Assembly (NCBI RefSeq): GCF_024868665.1
Contig: NC_079892.1
Coordinates: forward strand, 8,258,251 to 8,322,250
Origin: Triplophysa rosa
Lineage: Eukaryota > Chordata > Actinopteri > Cypriniformes > Nemacheilidae
Length of the DNA stretch: 64,000 nucleotides
Direction of reading: 5' to 3'
Shown here: piece by piece, positions 54,001 through 64,000 of the stretch
Numbering within the stretch: position 1 is the stretch's first letter
How the letters are laid out: each line of letters opens with the position of its first letter
Translations under genes and position numbers: made by a program
The notes under the pieces: model-generated
The model's input: the letters and a program-made list of their open reading frames with translations, nothing else
Told to the model about the DNA's origin: nothing
Databases searched by the model: none

Positions 54001-55489
54001 CGGAAAGGGGCAGGAGAAGAACAGAGCATGCAGAAGATGCCTTCCAACCTTCCGGATCTCCAGTCTCAAGTTTCACCCCTTGCTTCATGCTTTGGTCACC
54101 TATCAGCAAAACATGGTCATCAAATCAAATGACACTCTGCTAAAACTGGTGACCATCAAACCCCAGGAACTGGCGCGATGCCTTGCGGTCGTATCCACTT
54201 TCTGTTGAGGAACCCTTGATCTGCAATAGGTGTCTAAGTCGGCAGCCTCTTAGCACTGTGTCTCACACTATGAACCTGTTGAGCCTTTGTAGAAGGTGTC
54301 CCTTTCTAACAGACAAAAAAACATTTCTTCACCCTCAATTTAGTCATTTAGATGTTATTGCTTGCAATCTATCACTGGTCCATGCCGTGACGTTTGTGTA
54401 AGACGATTCTATATTTAGATGTAAAAACTAATAATGTTTCAGTGGCTGATAATTGGGTGGAAAATCTCTCAACAGCCTTCCACCTATCATCTAAAGTTAT
54501 TATCACCCCTCACCCTTCCGTCTGACTGCCATCTCTGGTTGAAGGGCCATTATAGCCAGTGACTGACATTTAAATGAATAGTTCGCCAAATATGAAAATT
54601 CTTTCATAAATTACTCATCTAATTCTTAACAAATTTTTTTTGTAATAAGACAAGAAAAAACAATGACATTCAACATTTTTGATGCTTGTCAATACACCTG
54701 GGATGGCATTGAATTATAAAGATTTATATTTAGGTAAACTAGTTTTCTTTGTTTATTATTTTATCTGAATGTACTTTTTATATCAATATGTATATTTTGT
54801 GTGGTATATGATGATAACCATGTAGTTTACGCAGGATTGTTTGTTTAAAATAAGAGTTGCATCACTGACAGAACTGCAGTAAGACCTTGACATTTGTGCC
54901 CCCAAGGCCTCATATGATCCTTTAAGCTGACACTGATTTCAAAATACACAAATAAAATCGGTTGTCAACAGCATTTTAGGGTGACATCAAATTAAAAAAC
55001 AGCACATTTTAAAAGGGTATTCATGAATCGTGTGCTGCATTCTAAATCAATTGCTTTCCTGAAAGACTCCTTCCACGTTGCATTAAAACTTCCGGTCTTG
55101 TGTTTGGTTATGATATTACAATTTATTTCATATTTCGTTTATATGAATATTAATTTATATGAATATTTTATTACATATTAATTGTTTTAAATTCAATTAA
55201 AACTACTCGACAGTCATTGATTCTTTGCGGAGGTCTAACGTTACCGAAAGTTGCGTTGGGCCCACATAACGTGCGTTTACGTTGTTGCCGCTGAAACCGT
55301 CTATAAACTACTTTTATTTTGTCGGGTTAGGAGATGGATCATTTCTGTTACACTTCATTACACACATGAGCAACATGCTAACCCGCTAAACGTATTATTG
55401 TGTTCTACCAAGAAGAACATGATGACAAACGTCATTTAACGTTATCTGTCTCTTTAAGCAGAAATGTGACCTCACGTGGGAATCCGCTG

Positions 55490-55644
55490 ACCCCAAACAA
55501 ATTCAGTATGTGAATGAGTACAAATCGGTCTCGCTACACACCAGCGTTCTTTAAAGCAGGCTACTATCACACGCGGACGGTGAAACTATTAAGCCGTCTG
55601 TCTGTCCGTAACATGAGCTGTTAAACTAAACGGAGAGGGAAGGG
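55490..55644 (+). promoter_or_regulatory. kcna6: Candidate kcna6 upstream promoter / 5' non-coding exon
   Basis: A relatively CpG-rich stretch (cacacgcggacggtgaaac, taagccgtctgtctgtccg) ends at a consensus donor aaggg/gtaagc (55645). Kv1 genes often have 5' UTR introns ahead of a single coding exon. An acceptor-like site upstream of the ATG (for example attcag near 58155-58160) could receive it. Speculative. Confidence 0.25.
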
Positions 55645-56120
55645 GTAAGCTCATCTGAGCTATATTAAGATACGGGAAAGACTCATGGACTCTTTTACAC
55701 AACCGCACAGAGGAAGAGAGCAACTTTAATTGATCATTATGAGTTTCACAGACGCTAATTGCTGCTCGAGCTCTTTGAAATGTGAAGACCTAAGGGTTGT
55801 CATGCCAGCAAACATGTGAAATTCTTTGTGGATGTACAATTACACAGTTACATTCAGGTGCGCGAGGACAGATCCTATAAGAGTCGGATGGTGTCTGAAC
55901 ATTGCAGGAATTCCGCGCTGACGTTCAGGGTGTGAACGAAATGACGATACCTCATCTCGTGGGGCTTCACTCACGTGGCCTGCAATCTTTTATGGTGGTA
56001 TATTGCTCACTGTCAGCTTTTTCCTTACCAAGGAATCCCTGGCCTTTCCACATCTCGTCCTGTTTATCCAGTCTACTCCAGGAACCACTGTTGTTTTCAT
56101 TGCTGGGAAGAGCTTCATTG

Positions 56121-56165
56121 ATCATGCCTATTAATATGAAGGATGTGAATATTAATAGGCATGAT
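56121..56165. repeat. Perfect 17-bp inverted repeat with 11-nt loop
   Basis: Left arm atcatgcctattaatat (56121-56137) and right arm atattaataggcatgat (56149-56165) are exact complements. It may be a cruciform-prone site or an insertion footprint. Confidence 0.9.
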
Positions 56166-57499
56166 ATATTTTATGTGAGGGCGATGTCCTAATAAATAGA
56201 AGCCAGAGTTGTGGAGCCATTACAAAATTATCAGCGCACCATCTCAGATAATACAGTTAAATCGGGTGTGTGTGAATACCAAGCAGTGACATCAAAATAT
56301 TCCAGAAATGTCAACTGATTTAGTTCCTGTTATTTAATGATAATGATTTTTTTATTAAATGCGTTTAAAGCGACATGCCTCACATGTCAGTTTGAAGGCC
56401 CATTAGTGTCCCCAGTCTGCTAACAAATTACCAGAGGTCTTGACTTTGACCTACAGGACTATTGATCAGAGCACTGCTGATCTTTAGTTGTCTTTGTAAA
56501 TGTGCAGAAATTGATACTTTAAATCTGTCTGGAGAAGACTTTCTTTACTAAATATTTCACAAAAGCAAAACAAGATAATAAATGAGTTTAAAGCCTGACC
56601 GATTACAAAAAACTGTGGACATGCTTAATATGGCAAAAGAGGTTGTATAATTTGTGGTATGCTACATTGTTATAATGTTTTTATCTGCTTTTTACTTTGG
56701 GTTGTGTTGTTTTACTCACACTGCAAGCACTAATGTTGAAACTTATTACTCGAAAAAATTCAAGTAATCATGAGGACAATTTGGGTTTTTGGGTCATAAA
56801 TTAAAAATAATTTACCTACAAAATCCATGCTTTTAAGTTTGTTTGCAAAAACAAACAATTTAAAAAATATAAATTTAAAATGTTCAAAAATCAGGTTTTA
56901 TTGTGTTTTGATGTTTCTTTTGTGTTTTATTGTGTTAGTTAGCTGTTTACTTAATCAAGCGACCAAGCTGCAGTTTTTTTGTTAATTGGAATGCAAAATA
57001 AAAAACTTTTTTTTATTTTAAAGCACACTTTTTTGTTTTTGCAAATGGACTCTTCAATTATTATTCAAAATGCAATGTGGAAATGCACCTGAACACTTTT
57101 AATTGTTAATGTTTGGTCAAAGAATAAGAGCTTAAGGGACATTCTTTTTCAACTCATGTTAGTATTTTTAATGTTGTTTACAGTTAAAATTTGTTTTTGT
57201 GAAGTCACTGGTCATGTGTTTTATGTTCCCTGTAGTAAACATGGACCCTGTTCAACAAATATTTCTTCCCCTAATACTATATATACAGTAGATTTTTTCT
57301 GTATTTCTGTAGAGAATTCAATGGCTAACAGCATCTTTGAGTGGAGTGTATATTGTTGCAATTATAAGGTTTGGCAAAATAATAATTCACACACTGTAAA
57401 AGAATCTTAAATTCAATCCACTTATGACTATAATTTAGATAACAAATATGACTTGACACAGATTTGACTCGCCATCTGGGTGTTTTCCTGATTTTAGTC

Positions 57500-57590
57500 T
57501 GAGGTGTGCTGGGATGGACTTCAGCACTCCCTGTGACCCTGATACGCAGTATAGAAAGTGAATTGATTGATGGATGTATGGATGCAGGAT
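57500..57590 (+). repeat. L2-type LINE/SINE 3' tail fragment
   Basis: The text tgctgggatggacttcagca, ccctgtgaccctgatacgc and atagaaagtg followed by tgattgatggatgtatgga resembles the 3' tail of fish L2-like LINEs and their SINEs, which end in (atgg)n-like repeats. Confidence 0.7.
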
Positions 57591-58271
57591 CACTTTTCTT
57601 CAAGGTGTTAGTTATATAAATTAGATTATGTAAGTGCTACTAACACCTCTGTGGGTGCTCAGATGTCAGCCAAGCAAGCAGTTTCACAGTTTCAAGAGGT
57701 CCCATAGCAACACGAAGCGTTTTGGAAGTTAAGTAAACTTGTTGGAAGAAATGCTTTTTAGATTGACAATAAATACCAATATAATGGCTTATTTTAGAGG
57801 TACTGTAAAAATAATAACTGAAACTCAAACACACATGCACAACCTTATATAATTTACATTGTGTATCAAATTTGAATTAATTTCTATACATTTTGTTGTT
57901 AGACTTAAATAAATAAAACAGAGTCCCTCTTTATCAAGTTACTAGTTCAAACGTTTGTGCCACTAAAGTTCAAGACCCGTTGCGCATAGCTTTAAGTGCC
58001 AATCAAAGTCAGGGTGGGCTTTGCTGTCTTGGGCACTGTGTGAGTGTTAGCTCTGTTAGAGTTGTCTGCCGAGCACGCTGGCAGAATGACCCCTATTCCC
58101 TTACAACAATAAACCTGTTGAAAGTTTGAGAAGTTCAACGAGAGATTGATATCAACATTCAGCCATCAGTGTAGGTGCTGTGTCACTGTAAGGCTGGAGT
58201 TGTCGGACCCGAAAAACTGGTGGAGTGGGGGGAAATCGTGGAGGAACAAGAACTCCTCTCGAGGGGCAAAT

Positions 58272-59711
58272 ATGACCGCGCTGTCCCGAGAGATGAGCCA
58301 GGATGAGCCCGCGCACCAAGCGGCACCAAGTCAGGAGGTCTGCGTAATGGAGAGCGCCGAGCAGGAGTGCTGCGAGAGGGTCACCATTAACATTTCGGGT
58401 CTGCGGTTCGAAACTCAACTTAAAACACTTGCACGGTACCCGAACACGTTGCTAGGTGACCCAAGCAAAAGAATACGTTTCTTCGACCAGTTTCGGAACG
58501 AATACTTTTTCGACAGGAACAGACCAAGTTTCGACGCAATCCTATATTATTACCAGTCCGGCGGGAGGCTTCGCAGACCCATCAACGTCCCGGTGGAAAT
58601 CTTCTTGGATGAAATCCGATTTTACGAGATCGGTGAAGACGCCATCGAGCATTTCCGAGAGGACGAGGGTTTGTTAAAAGAAGAGGAGCGGCCGATGCCC
58701 TCCAATGAGTTTCAGCGTCAGCTCTGGTTGCTTTTTGAGTATCCCGACAGCTCCGGACCAGCCAGAATAATCGCCATCATATCTGTTATGATCATCCTGA
58801 TATCAATCGTTATCTTTTGCGTAGAAACTTTGCCGGAGTTTAGAGAGGACGAGCATGTGTTTAACAACCACCTTGCGCAGAACGGAACGTCTGGAAGAAG
58901 ATCCAGCCTATTCATGGATCCGTTCTTCATGTTGGAGACCCTTTGCATCATTTGGTTTTTATTTGAACTGCTTGTGAGGTTTCTCGTGTGTCCCAGCAAA
59001 ACCTCCTTCTTTAAAGACATCATGAACACCATAGATATCGTGGCGATTATGCCGTATTTCGTCACGTTGGGAATGGACCTCGCCGAGGTTCAATCCAACG
59101 CACAGCAAACCACGTCTCTGGCTATTTTGAGAGTTATTCGCTTGGTGCGCGTCTTCAGGATTTTCAAACTCTCACGGCACTCCAAGGGACTCCAAATTCT
59201 CGGACAGACGCTGCGCGCAAGCATGCGAGAACTTGGACTGTTAATATTCTTCCTTATCATTGGTATCATATTGTTCTCCAGTGCCGTGTACTTCGCTGAA
59301 GTGGACGACCCAGAATCGGCGTTTACGAGCATCCCGGAAGCGTTCTGGTGGGCTGTTGTGTCCATGACTACGGTTGGATATGGAGACATGTACCCCATCA
59401 CTATCGGTGGGAAGATTGTTGGGTCGATGTGTGCTATCGCAGGAGTTCTTACAATCGCGCTGCCCGTACCGGTAATCGTGTCGAATTTTAATTACTTTTA
59501 TCATCGAGAGCACGGCGCAGAGGAGCAGGTGGAGTTCACGCACGTGACCTGCGGTCAACCTGTTACGCCGTTGCTGGCGGAGTGCAATAAGAGCGACAGT
59601 AAACCATCTCTCATCAAAACAGATAATTCAGATGACGACGATGTAAATCCATCAAGTTTCTTAAATTGCAGTCCATTGGAGGAATACACAGGCAAATTCA
59701 CTGATGTATGA
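58272..59711 (+). CDS. kcna6: Shaker-type voltage-gated potassium channel Kv1.6-like
   Basis: Single-exon ORF of 479 residues from ATG 58272 to TGA 59709-59711. It is an alpha subunit of a tetrameric delayed-rectifier K+ channel in neuronal plasma membranes. In order: T1 tetramerisation domain ([23 protein letters not shown]), S1 ([15 protein letters not shown]), a short S1-S2 loop with an N-Q/N-G-T glycosylation site, S4 voltage sensor ([16 protein letters not shown]), selectivity filter T-V-G-Y-G-D with Y three residues on (predicting TEA sensitivity), and S6 P-V-P hinge. Choice of Kv1.6 rests on I-F-L-D-E-I-R-F-Y and on F-T-H-V-T-C-G-Q-P after S6, which fit KCNA6 better than KCNA1/2/3/5/10. 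It ends T-D-V, a PDZ ligand. The open frame extends upstream to 58146, but without an ATG. Paralogue a/b undecided. Confidence 0.93.
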   Translation: MTALSREMSQDEPAHQAAPSQEVCVMESAEQECCERVTINISGLRFETQLKTLARYPNTLLGDPSKRIRFFDQFRNEYFFDRNRPSFDAILYYYQSGGRLRRPINVPVEIFLDEIRFYEIGEDAIEHFREDEGLLKEEERPMPSNEFQRQLWLLFEYPDSSGPARIIAIISVMIILISIVIFCVETLPEFREDEHVFNNHLAQNGTSGRRSSLFMDPFFMLETLCIIWFLFELLVRFLVCPSKTSFFKDIMNTIDIVAIMPYFVTLGMDLAEVQSNAQQTTSLAILRVIRLVRVFRIFKLSRHSKGLQILGQTLRASMRELGLLIFFLIIGIILFSSAVYFAEVDDPESAFTSIPEAFWWAVVSMTTVGYGDMYPITIGGKIVGSMCAIAGVLTIALPVPVIVSNFNYFYHREHGAEEQVEFTHVTCGQPVTPLLAECNKSDSKPSLIKTDNSDDDDVNPSSFLNCSPLEEYTGKFTDV

Positions 59712-60760
59712 GACCGGCGTTGAACCATTTCTGTGAGTATAACATATTGCTTCTTGCTGAAACAAATCAGTTCGGTGTGTAATGAACTGTTCTAATGCAT
59801 TAAAAGATTGTTAATGGCATAAAAGCTCCGAGAAAACAACTGCACATCTGTGAGCGCACGAGCTGTTTAAAAGCCACGTTGTCACGTTGCTAGGCAACCG
59901 GCAACAATAGTACAGTTTGAGTAATGGCAAATATTAGATGGCAAATAGTACACTTAAAAAGTGCAGAATAAGTACAATATTACATTTATAATACAAAAAA
60001 TACAATATTACAAAAAAAGTTTATACAAACAAGCAAAATATTTTCACCTAGTTTAAAGATGACGTTCAAGAATGTACAGATATAATTTTATGAGCATCGA
60101 GCGCCACTGTGTGGGTGCTTTAGGGATCTGCAGAAAGTCTTGTACCCCAGACACGTTCTTATATTTATTTGAGAATATGTCGCGCATGTCATCTGTGTCA
60201 CCAAATGTGTTATTTGTTTATTTGCAGAACGCAGCAGAAGTACGAAGATACCGTGGCGGTATTTTTTTCTTTAAAGAAGACAAAGGTTCCAACAAGCATT
60301 CTTGTAATATATTGTAATATAAATGTATGTAATTGTCAAATTATTCGTGCATAATTTTAAGCCCTGTTTAAGGCTTATCGTGCACTGTACGAGATTTTAA
60401 ACATGGAAAATAAGCTCAGCTTTGTCTTTTCTGTAAACGGTCATAATGTGCTTTACAGTGCACGATTTACAGATTGCAGATGTTGTATTCGCTCAGGTAT
60501 AAATGTAATTCATTGATTTATTACGGAAATGGTCTGGGCAGAAAGAGATCTAATAAGTGGACTTCTTGTTTGGACAGTGCAAAACAATGTAAGAGAGGTA
60601 GAGACATAAAATGCATTTAATATGTGACCTCAACCGTTGTTTTGGCTAGTTAACCAGCCCAAACAACAGCCTCAGACCCAGGGAAAATCAATTTTTCTAA
60701 CACCTTATTGATGTATGAATTGTTAACTTATTTTTGCTAAATAAATATTTTGTCATTTTC
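59712..60760 (+). other. kcna6: kcna6 3' untranslated region (probable)
   Basis: AATAAA at 60740-60745 is the first strong poly(A) signal after the stop. No coding signal is present. Confidence 0.5.
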
Positions 60761-61411
60761 ATAGTCAGACGTTGTTTGAGTTCTTACAGTTTTGTAGTGA
60801 TGAAAAATAATAGGTTGATGATGTGACGTAATGTTCATCTGACCAGAAGCATTGTTGTTTACATTCTAAATTTATATAACATATAGTCTGTATAAGTGGG
60901 CTTGGTCAATTAAACAGAGAGTGATGAAAACCATACTTACAAAACTGAACTATTACAGCATAAATAATGTATATCAGGTGGGAGCTATGACACTTTAAAC
61001 AGCTCTGATTAATGACTGCTGATGCAGTTTTGTTGATTGAACTAATCACTGGTAACCCAGCAAAGTACATGTATTGAGGGGAAGTCATTGACCGGCAAAT
61101 TGAGGAGAGGAAGGGGCTGTCCATTTCTTATTTATGATATTTAGCAGTTAAGAGCTCCCTCCATCTGCTGGCTGATAATGAAAACTCTACACAGTCTAGT
61201 TGGTTGATGGACATGTTCTTGATTTGTGTGCAAAAATGAGAACTTTCCAATTGCATGACTTACACTGTACACTGCCCATTTCTCTCATGTATAACATTTT
61301 ATATAATATATTTGTCTTATGTTTGTAATATATGTATATATTCATTTAACTTTTCCATGAAAATGAAATGATTTAAACATGCATTGTATAATGCTATGTT
61401 CTTTGCACTAC

Positions 61412-62934
61412 ACAGCCGCGGAAAAATTTTTGAGACCATTTTCTTTTCATTTTCTTTTCTAGTTGTATCCAGTACCTCAGAGATGACGTATTTTGTAGGC
61501 TAACCCGGAAGTAAGTGCGCTGGTTCCCCCTCGGGCTCTCACTAAATCCTTGGTGTTTCGAGTCAGATCCGTGGGCGTGGCATAAGGTTTTGACTAAATC
61601 GACCGAAAGCTTATGCATTTTTCCCAATTCCCATAGACTGTCGGAAGATCGCAAAAAAATAAGCTCCGTGATTAACAAATGTTTATGATGTTTACATGTT
61701 TAGTCTATCAAGATCATCTTTACAAATAAACACAACGTTTGTTTCTTTTGAAGCCGAAATACAATCGGAAGAAGTAAAAAGCCAACACGATGCTATAAAC
61801 AGACTACTTAAGGTCGCTCGATATCAACCACCAACCCTTTTCCTGTGTCTGAAACCGCTCACTCCTTCACTATTCCCTATAGCGAATGACATTTGAGTCC
61901 ACTATATGGGGAAGAAGGGAATGAGAATGAGTAAACGATTTCGGACACTGACGTAATATAACCTGCGTCTGAAAGTACTGTCGCGGACATTCGACATAAC
62001 GGTTATATTACACGTGTGTGGCTTCATGGATCGCTTAATAAAATGGAAAAGTTTATTTTCACCTTATTTGTCAAGTTTTCGTATTAGTTTTTAATAAAGA
62101 GAACAAAACAACTGTTTGCCACGTTTATTCACGTTAACGTTTATTACGTTTAATAAAATGATTTAATATATTTCAAATAAAGCACCACTGTCTATAACAT
62201 TCATTTAATCTATTTATTCTCAAAAACACGAAAAAAAGTCAACAACAAACACAAGTGTATAAACGTGCATTCGTGGCATTAACGGTCACTCTCATCCAGC
62301 TAATTCTAATCAAGCGGTCATCGCGTGAAATAGTGAGTGAGCGAGTGTGCATAAGCTGTGTCTCGTTTCGGAAGGTTGCGTCCTTGTGTCCTAGGTATCA
62401 TCCTCTGAAGGATGCGGTATACGGAGGATTCTTAACTAAGAATTAAACGAGACGTCCTTCGTAGGACATACTGGCAAAAATGGAAACAGGAAGTACCACG
62501 TTGCTATGACACTTTGCACTCGAACACCTGTCAAATTAATTAAAATGATTTCTAGATGATTTTAAGAGGTAAAACGTTGGTTACTTTCTACCCTAAACAA
62601 TGCCAAAAGCAATGCCCAAAAATCACTAAACACTTTTAAACCTATTTACTACATATGCCTGCTAAGATTAAAAAAACGTGACACAAATTGTAAACTGTTC
62701 ACATTTAAACACCACATATTTGATTGAATGTGCAACTGCTGCCAAGACACATGAAATGTGCAACTGCTCTCATGACAAGACACATGAAAACTGTGATACA
62801 ATTGAGGTTATCACATATATATTTTTAAACTTTTCCTAAATACATGTACAAATATTACTGTTGTATTGCTTAAAACTAAAGTGAATAAAAACTTGTCTTC
62901 TGGTCCTAGGTCTCTTAAATTTTTCTCGCGCTGT
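61412..62934. mobile_element. TIR-bounded DNA element, composite interior
   Basis: Left acagccgcggaaaaatttttg and right aaatttttctcgcgctgt are imperfect inverted repeats (agccgcggaaaaatttttgagacc against agcgcgagaaaaatttaagagacc). The interior includes other repeat-like blocks (gcgtccttgtgtcctaggta, ggacatactggcaaaaatgg). No transposase frame is seen; superfamily unknown. Confidence 0.55.
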
Positions 62935-63057
62935 AATGCCTAGATCTTGTACTGAATGTTCCCATCCCGTGATGTTAAAGATCGACAATGTTTGTGCTCC
63001 ACCTATTGGTGGAATTTAGAAACCGTCCACAGTCAGAAGAAACATGCTCGCGTTAAT

Positions 63058-63280
63058 TTAAAGGCGGGGTAACCGATTTCCGAATTACGCTTTAGACAAC
63101 TGAGTCGGGCCGAGTACCAAAACAACCTTGTAGCCAATCAGCAGTAAGGTGCACAGTGCACAGGATGGACATTAGCCGAGCCGAGCGCTGACGAAAGCGA
63201 AAGATGGGGGTAGGGGTGTGTTTGTTTTGGTGATTTGAACATTAACAATGGCTAAGAGAAATCGGACACCCCGCCTTTAA
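63058..63280. mobile_element. MITE family D (TTAAAGGCGGGGTAACCGA ... CTTTAA)
   Basis: Left end ttaaaggcggggtaaccgatt, right end aatcggacaccccgcctttaa; the two are inverted repeats. 223 bp, non-coding. Confidence 0.88.
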
Positions 63281-63399
63281 TAGGGAATGCACTAAAACAT
63301 CTCGTATGAACACACAGACCAATGGCGCACTCATTGTATTGTGTAAGGCCTCTATCCCTGATAAACGTGTGTTTTTGAGAGTGTACTGTAATACCACTT

Positions 63400-63590
63400 T
63401 TAAATTAACCATGTATGGTTTAATTATAGTAAAAGTGAAATAACCATGTTTTTGGCAGATTGATTACCATCTATCACCACAGCTACAAATATCAATGTTT
63501 AACTATGCCTACTACTGTGAGACCATTGTAAATTTGTGGTTACTTTGACTACTACATGAAAAGTTCATTAAAATCATGGTAAATTTTCTT
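63400..63590. repeat. ACCATGGTTTTAC-type repeats
   Basis: aaccatgtatggtttaatta, ataaccatgtttttggc and aaatcatggtaaattttct resemble the block at 27530-27715. Confidence 0.6.
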
Positions 63591-64000
63591 AAGGGACATT
63601 AGAAAAAGTAAAAGCTTCACAAATTTACCATTCAACACGTTTGTTTACGAAACGAAAATAATAATAACAAACTGATCAGTAAATTCTTTGAGAAAAAATG
63701 CATACAATGAAGGTTTTGCTGGAAAGAGCGCCGTCCATGGTGATGAAACTCCCGAGTACAAACACCCACGTACTTCTATAAATATTCCAACCCCCACACG
63801 ATGACTCTATGTCTCAATAGACACGCGTGGAGATTTGCGGCTGTGTAACTCTTTTGGGTGGAAAGTCTCCTCGTCGCAGTGTTCCGCGAAGGACGACATT
63901 TTACAGAAGTCCTCTTTTTGTTGTGGTTTTCGGTTGGTGTGGTCAGAGAACAGTTAAAGTATCTGTGCACATTAGCGCTCGGCGAATCAGATACTGCGTC

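Larger units (their letters stand above)
52641..58271. other. gramd4-kcna6 intergenic region
   Basis: No coding exon is recognised. Seen here: a degraded MITE family A end (54570-54640), a CpG-containing block with a donor-like site (55230-55645), a perfect 17-bp inverted repeat (56121-56165), and an L2-type repeat tail (57500-57590). The rest is A/T-rich unique-looking sequence. Confidence 0.6.
60761..64000. other. Intergenic, repeat-rich right end of window
   Basis: It contains a TIR-bounded element (61412-62934), MITE family D (63058-63280) and catggttttac-type repeats (63400-63590). 63640-64000 appears unique with several CpG, but no exon is recognised. Confidence 0.6.

Noticed and set aside
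58146..58271. Upstream start for kcna6 (42 extra codons)
   Set aside because: The frame is open, but the first codon is TTG and there is no ATG before 58272. The family's N-terminus begins shortly before the T1 domain, fitting the ATG at 58272.
58152..59558. Minus-strand open frames of 88-115 codons within kcna6
   Set aside because: They mirror the strongly conserved coding strand and have no independent support.
58272..59711. Identification as kcna1, kcna2, kcna3 or kcna10
   Set aside because: The H-V-T-C-G-Q-P segment after S6 and I-F-L-D-E-I-R-F-Y in T1 fit Kv1.6. The T-D-V end alone is shared by several Kv1 channels and does not discriminate.

Overview
The window is vertebrate genomic DNA, almost certainly from a teleost of the carp/zebrafish group. 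It has intron-exon structure with GT-AG splice sites throughout, vertebrate-specific genes, and introns packed with short inverted-repeat transposons whose termini (TTAAAGGGAyAGTTCACCC and relatives) are typical of cyprinid genomes. There are three protein genes, all on the + strand. No bacterial, plasmid or CRISPR content is present.

Region 1 (1-27.0 kb) is the 3' half of celsr1, a seven-pass atypical cadherin / adhesion GPCR of planar cell polarity. Thirty-three coding exons (1499-25783) join in one uninterrupted frame encoding the last ~1,628 residues: EGF, laminin G, EGF, laminin G, EGFs, laminin-type EGF, hormone-receptor domain, GAIN/GPS, seven membrane helices and a long cytoplasmic tail. 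The cadherin repeats and first EGF domains lie upstream of the window. Position 1-1142 is an antisense, decayed retrotransposon inside a celsr1 intron.

Region 2 (28.3-52.6 kb) is gramd4, a GRAM-domain membrane protein (585 codons in 18 coding exons, 31752-49868), with a GC-rich probable promoter and first exon near 28.4-28.55 kb. The celsr1-gramd4 pair is the order found at human 22q13, which supports both identifications. The gramd4 introns hold a decayed Tc1-like transposon, nested MITEs and a duplicated hAT-like element.

Region 3 (52.6-64 kb) contains the intronless coding region of a Shaker-type voltage-gated potassium channel, best matched to Kv1.6 (kcna6, 58272-59711). Flanking DNA is repeat-rich with no further gene. 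In human the neighbour of GRAMD4 is CERK, and KCNA6 lies on 12p13, so the gramd4-kcna6 junction is a fish-specific or ancestral arrangement.

No novel multi-gene system was found. The most useful observations are: a possible N-terminally extended gramd4 isoform; a cleavage-competent GPS (H-M-T) in this Celsr1; a C-terminal PDZ-type ligand on Celsr1; transposon material directly abutting a celsr1 splice acceptor; a hairpin MITE in the gramd4 3' UTR; a 33-bp minisatellite born inside a dead Tc1 transposase; and four sequence-unrelated MITE families sharing TTAAAG...CTTTAA ends. All exon coordinates were read by eye from splice consensus, frame continuity and family knowledge; no alignment was run.
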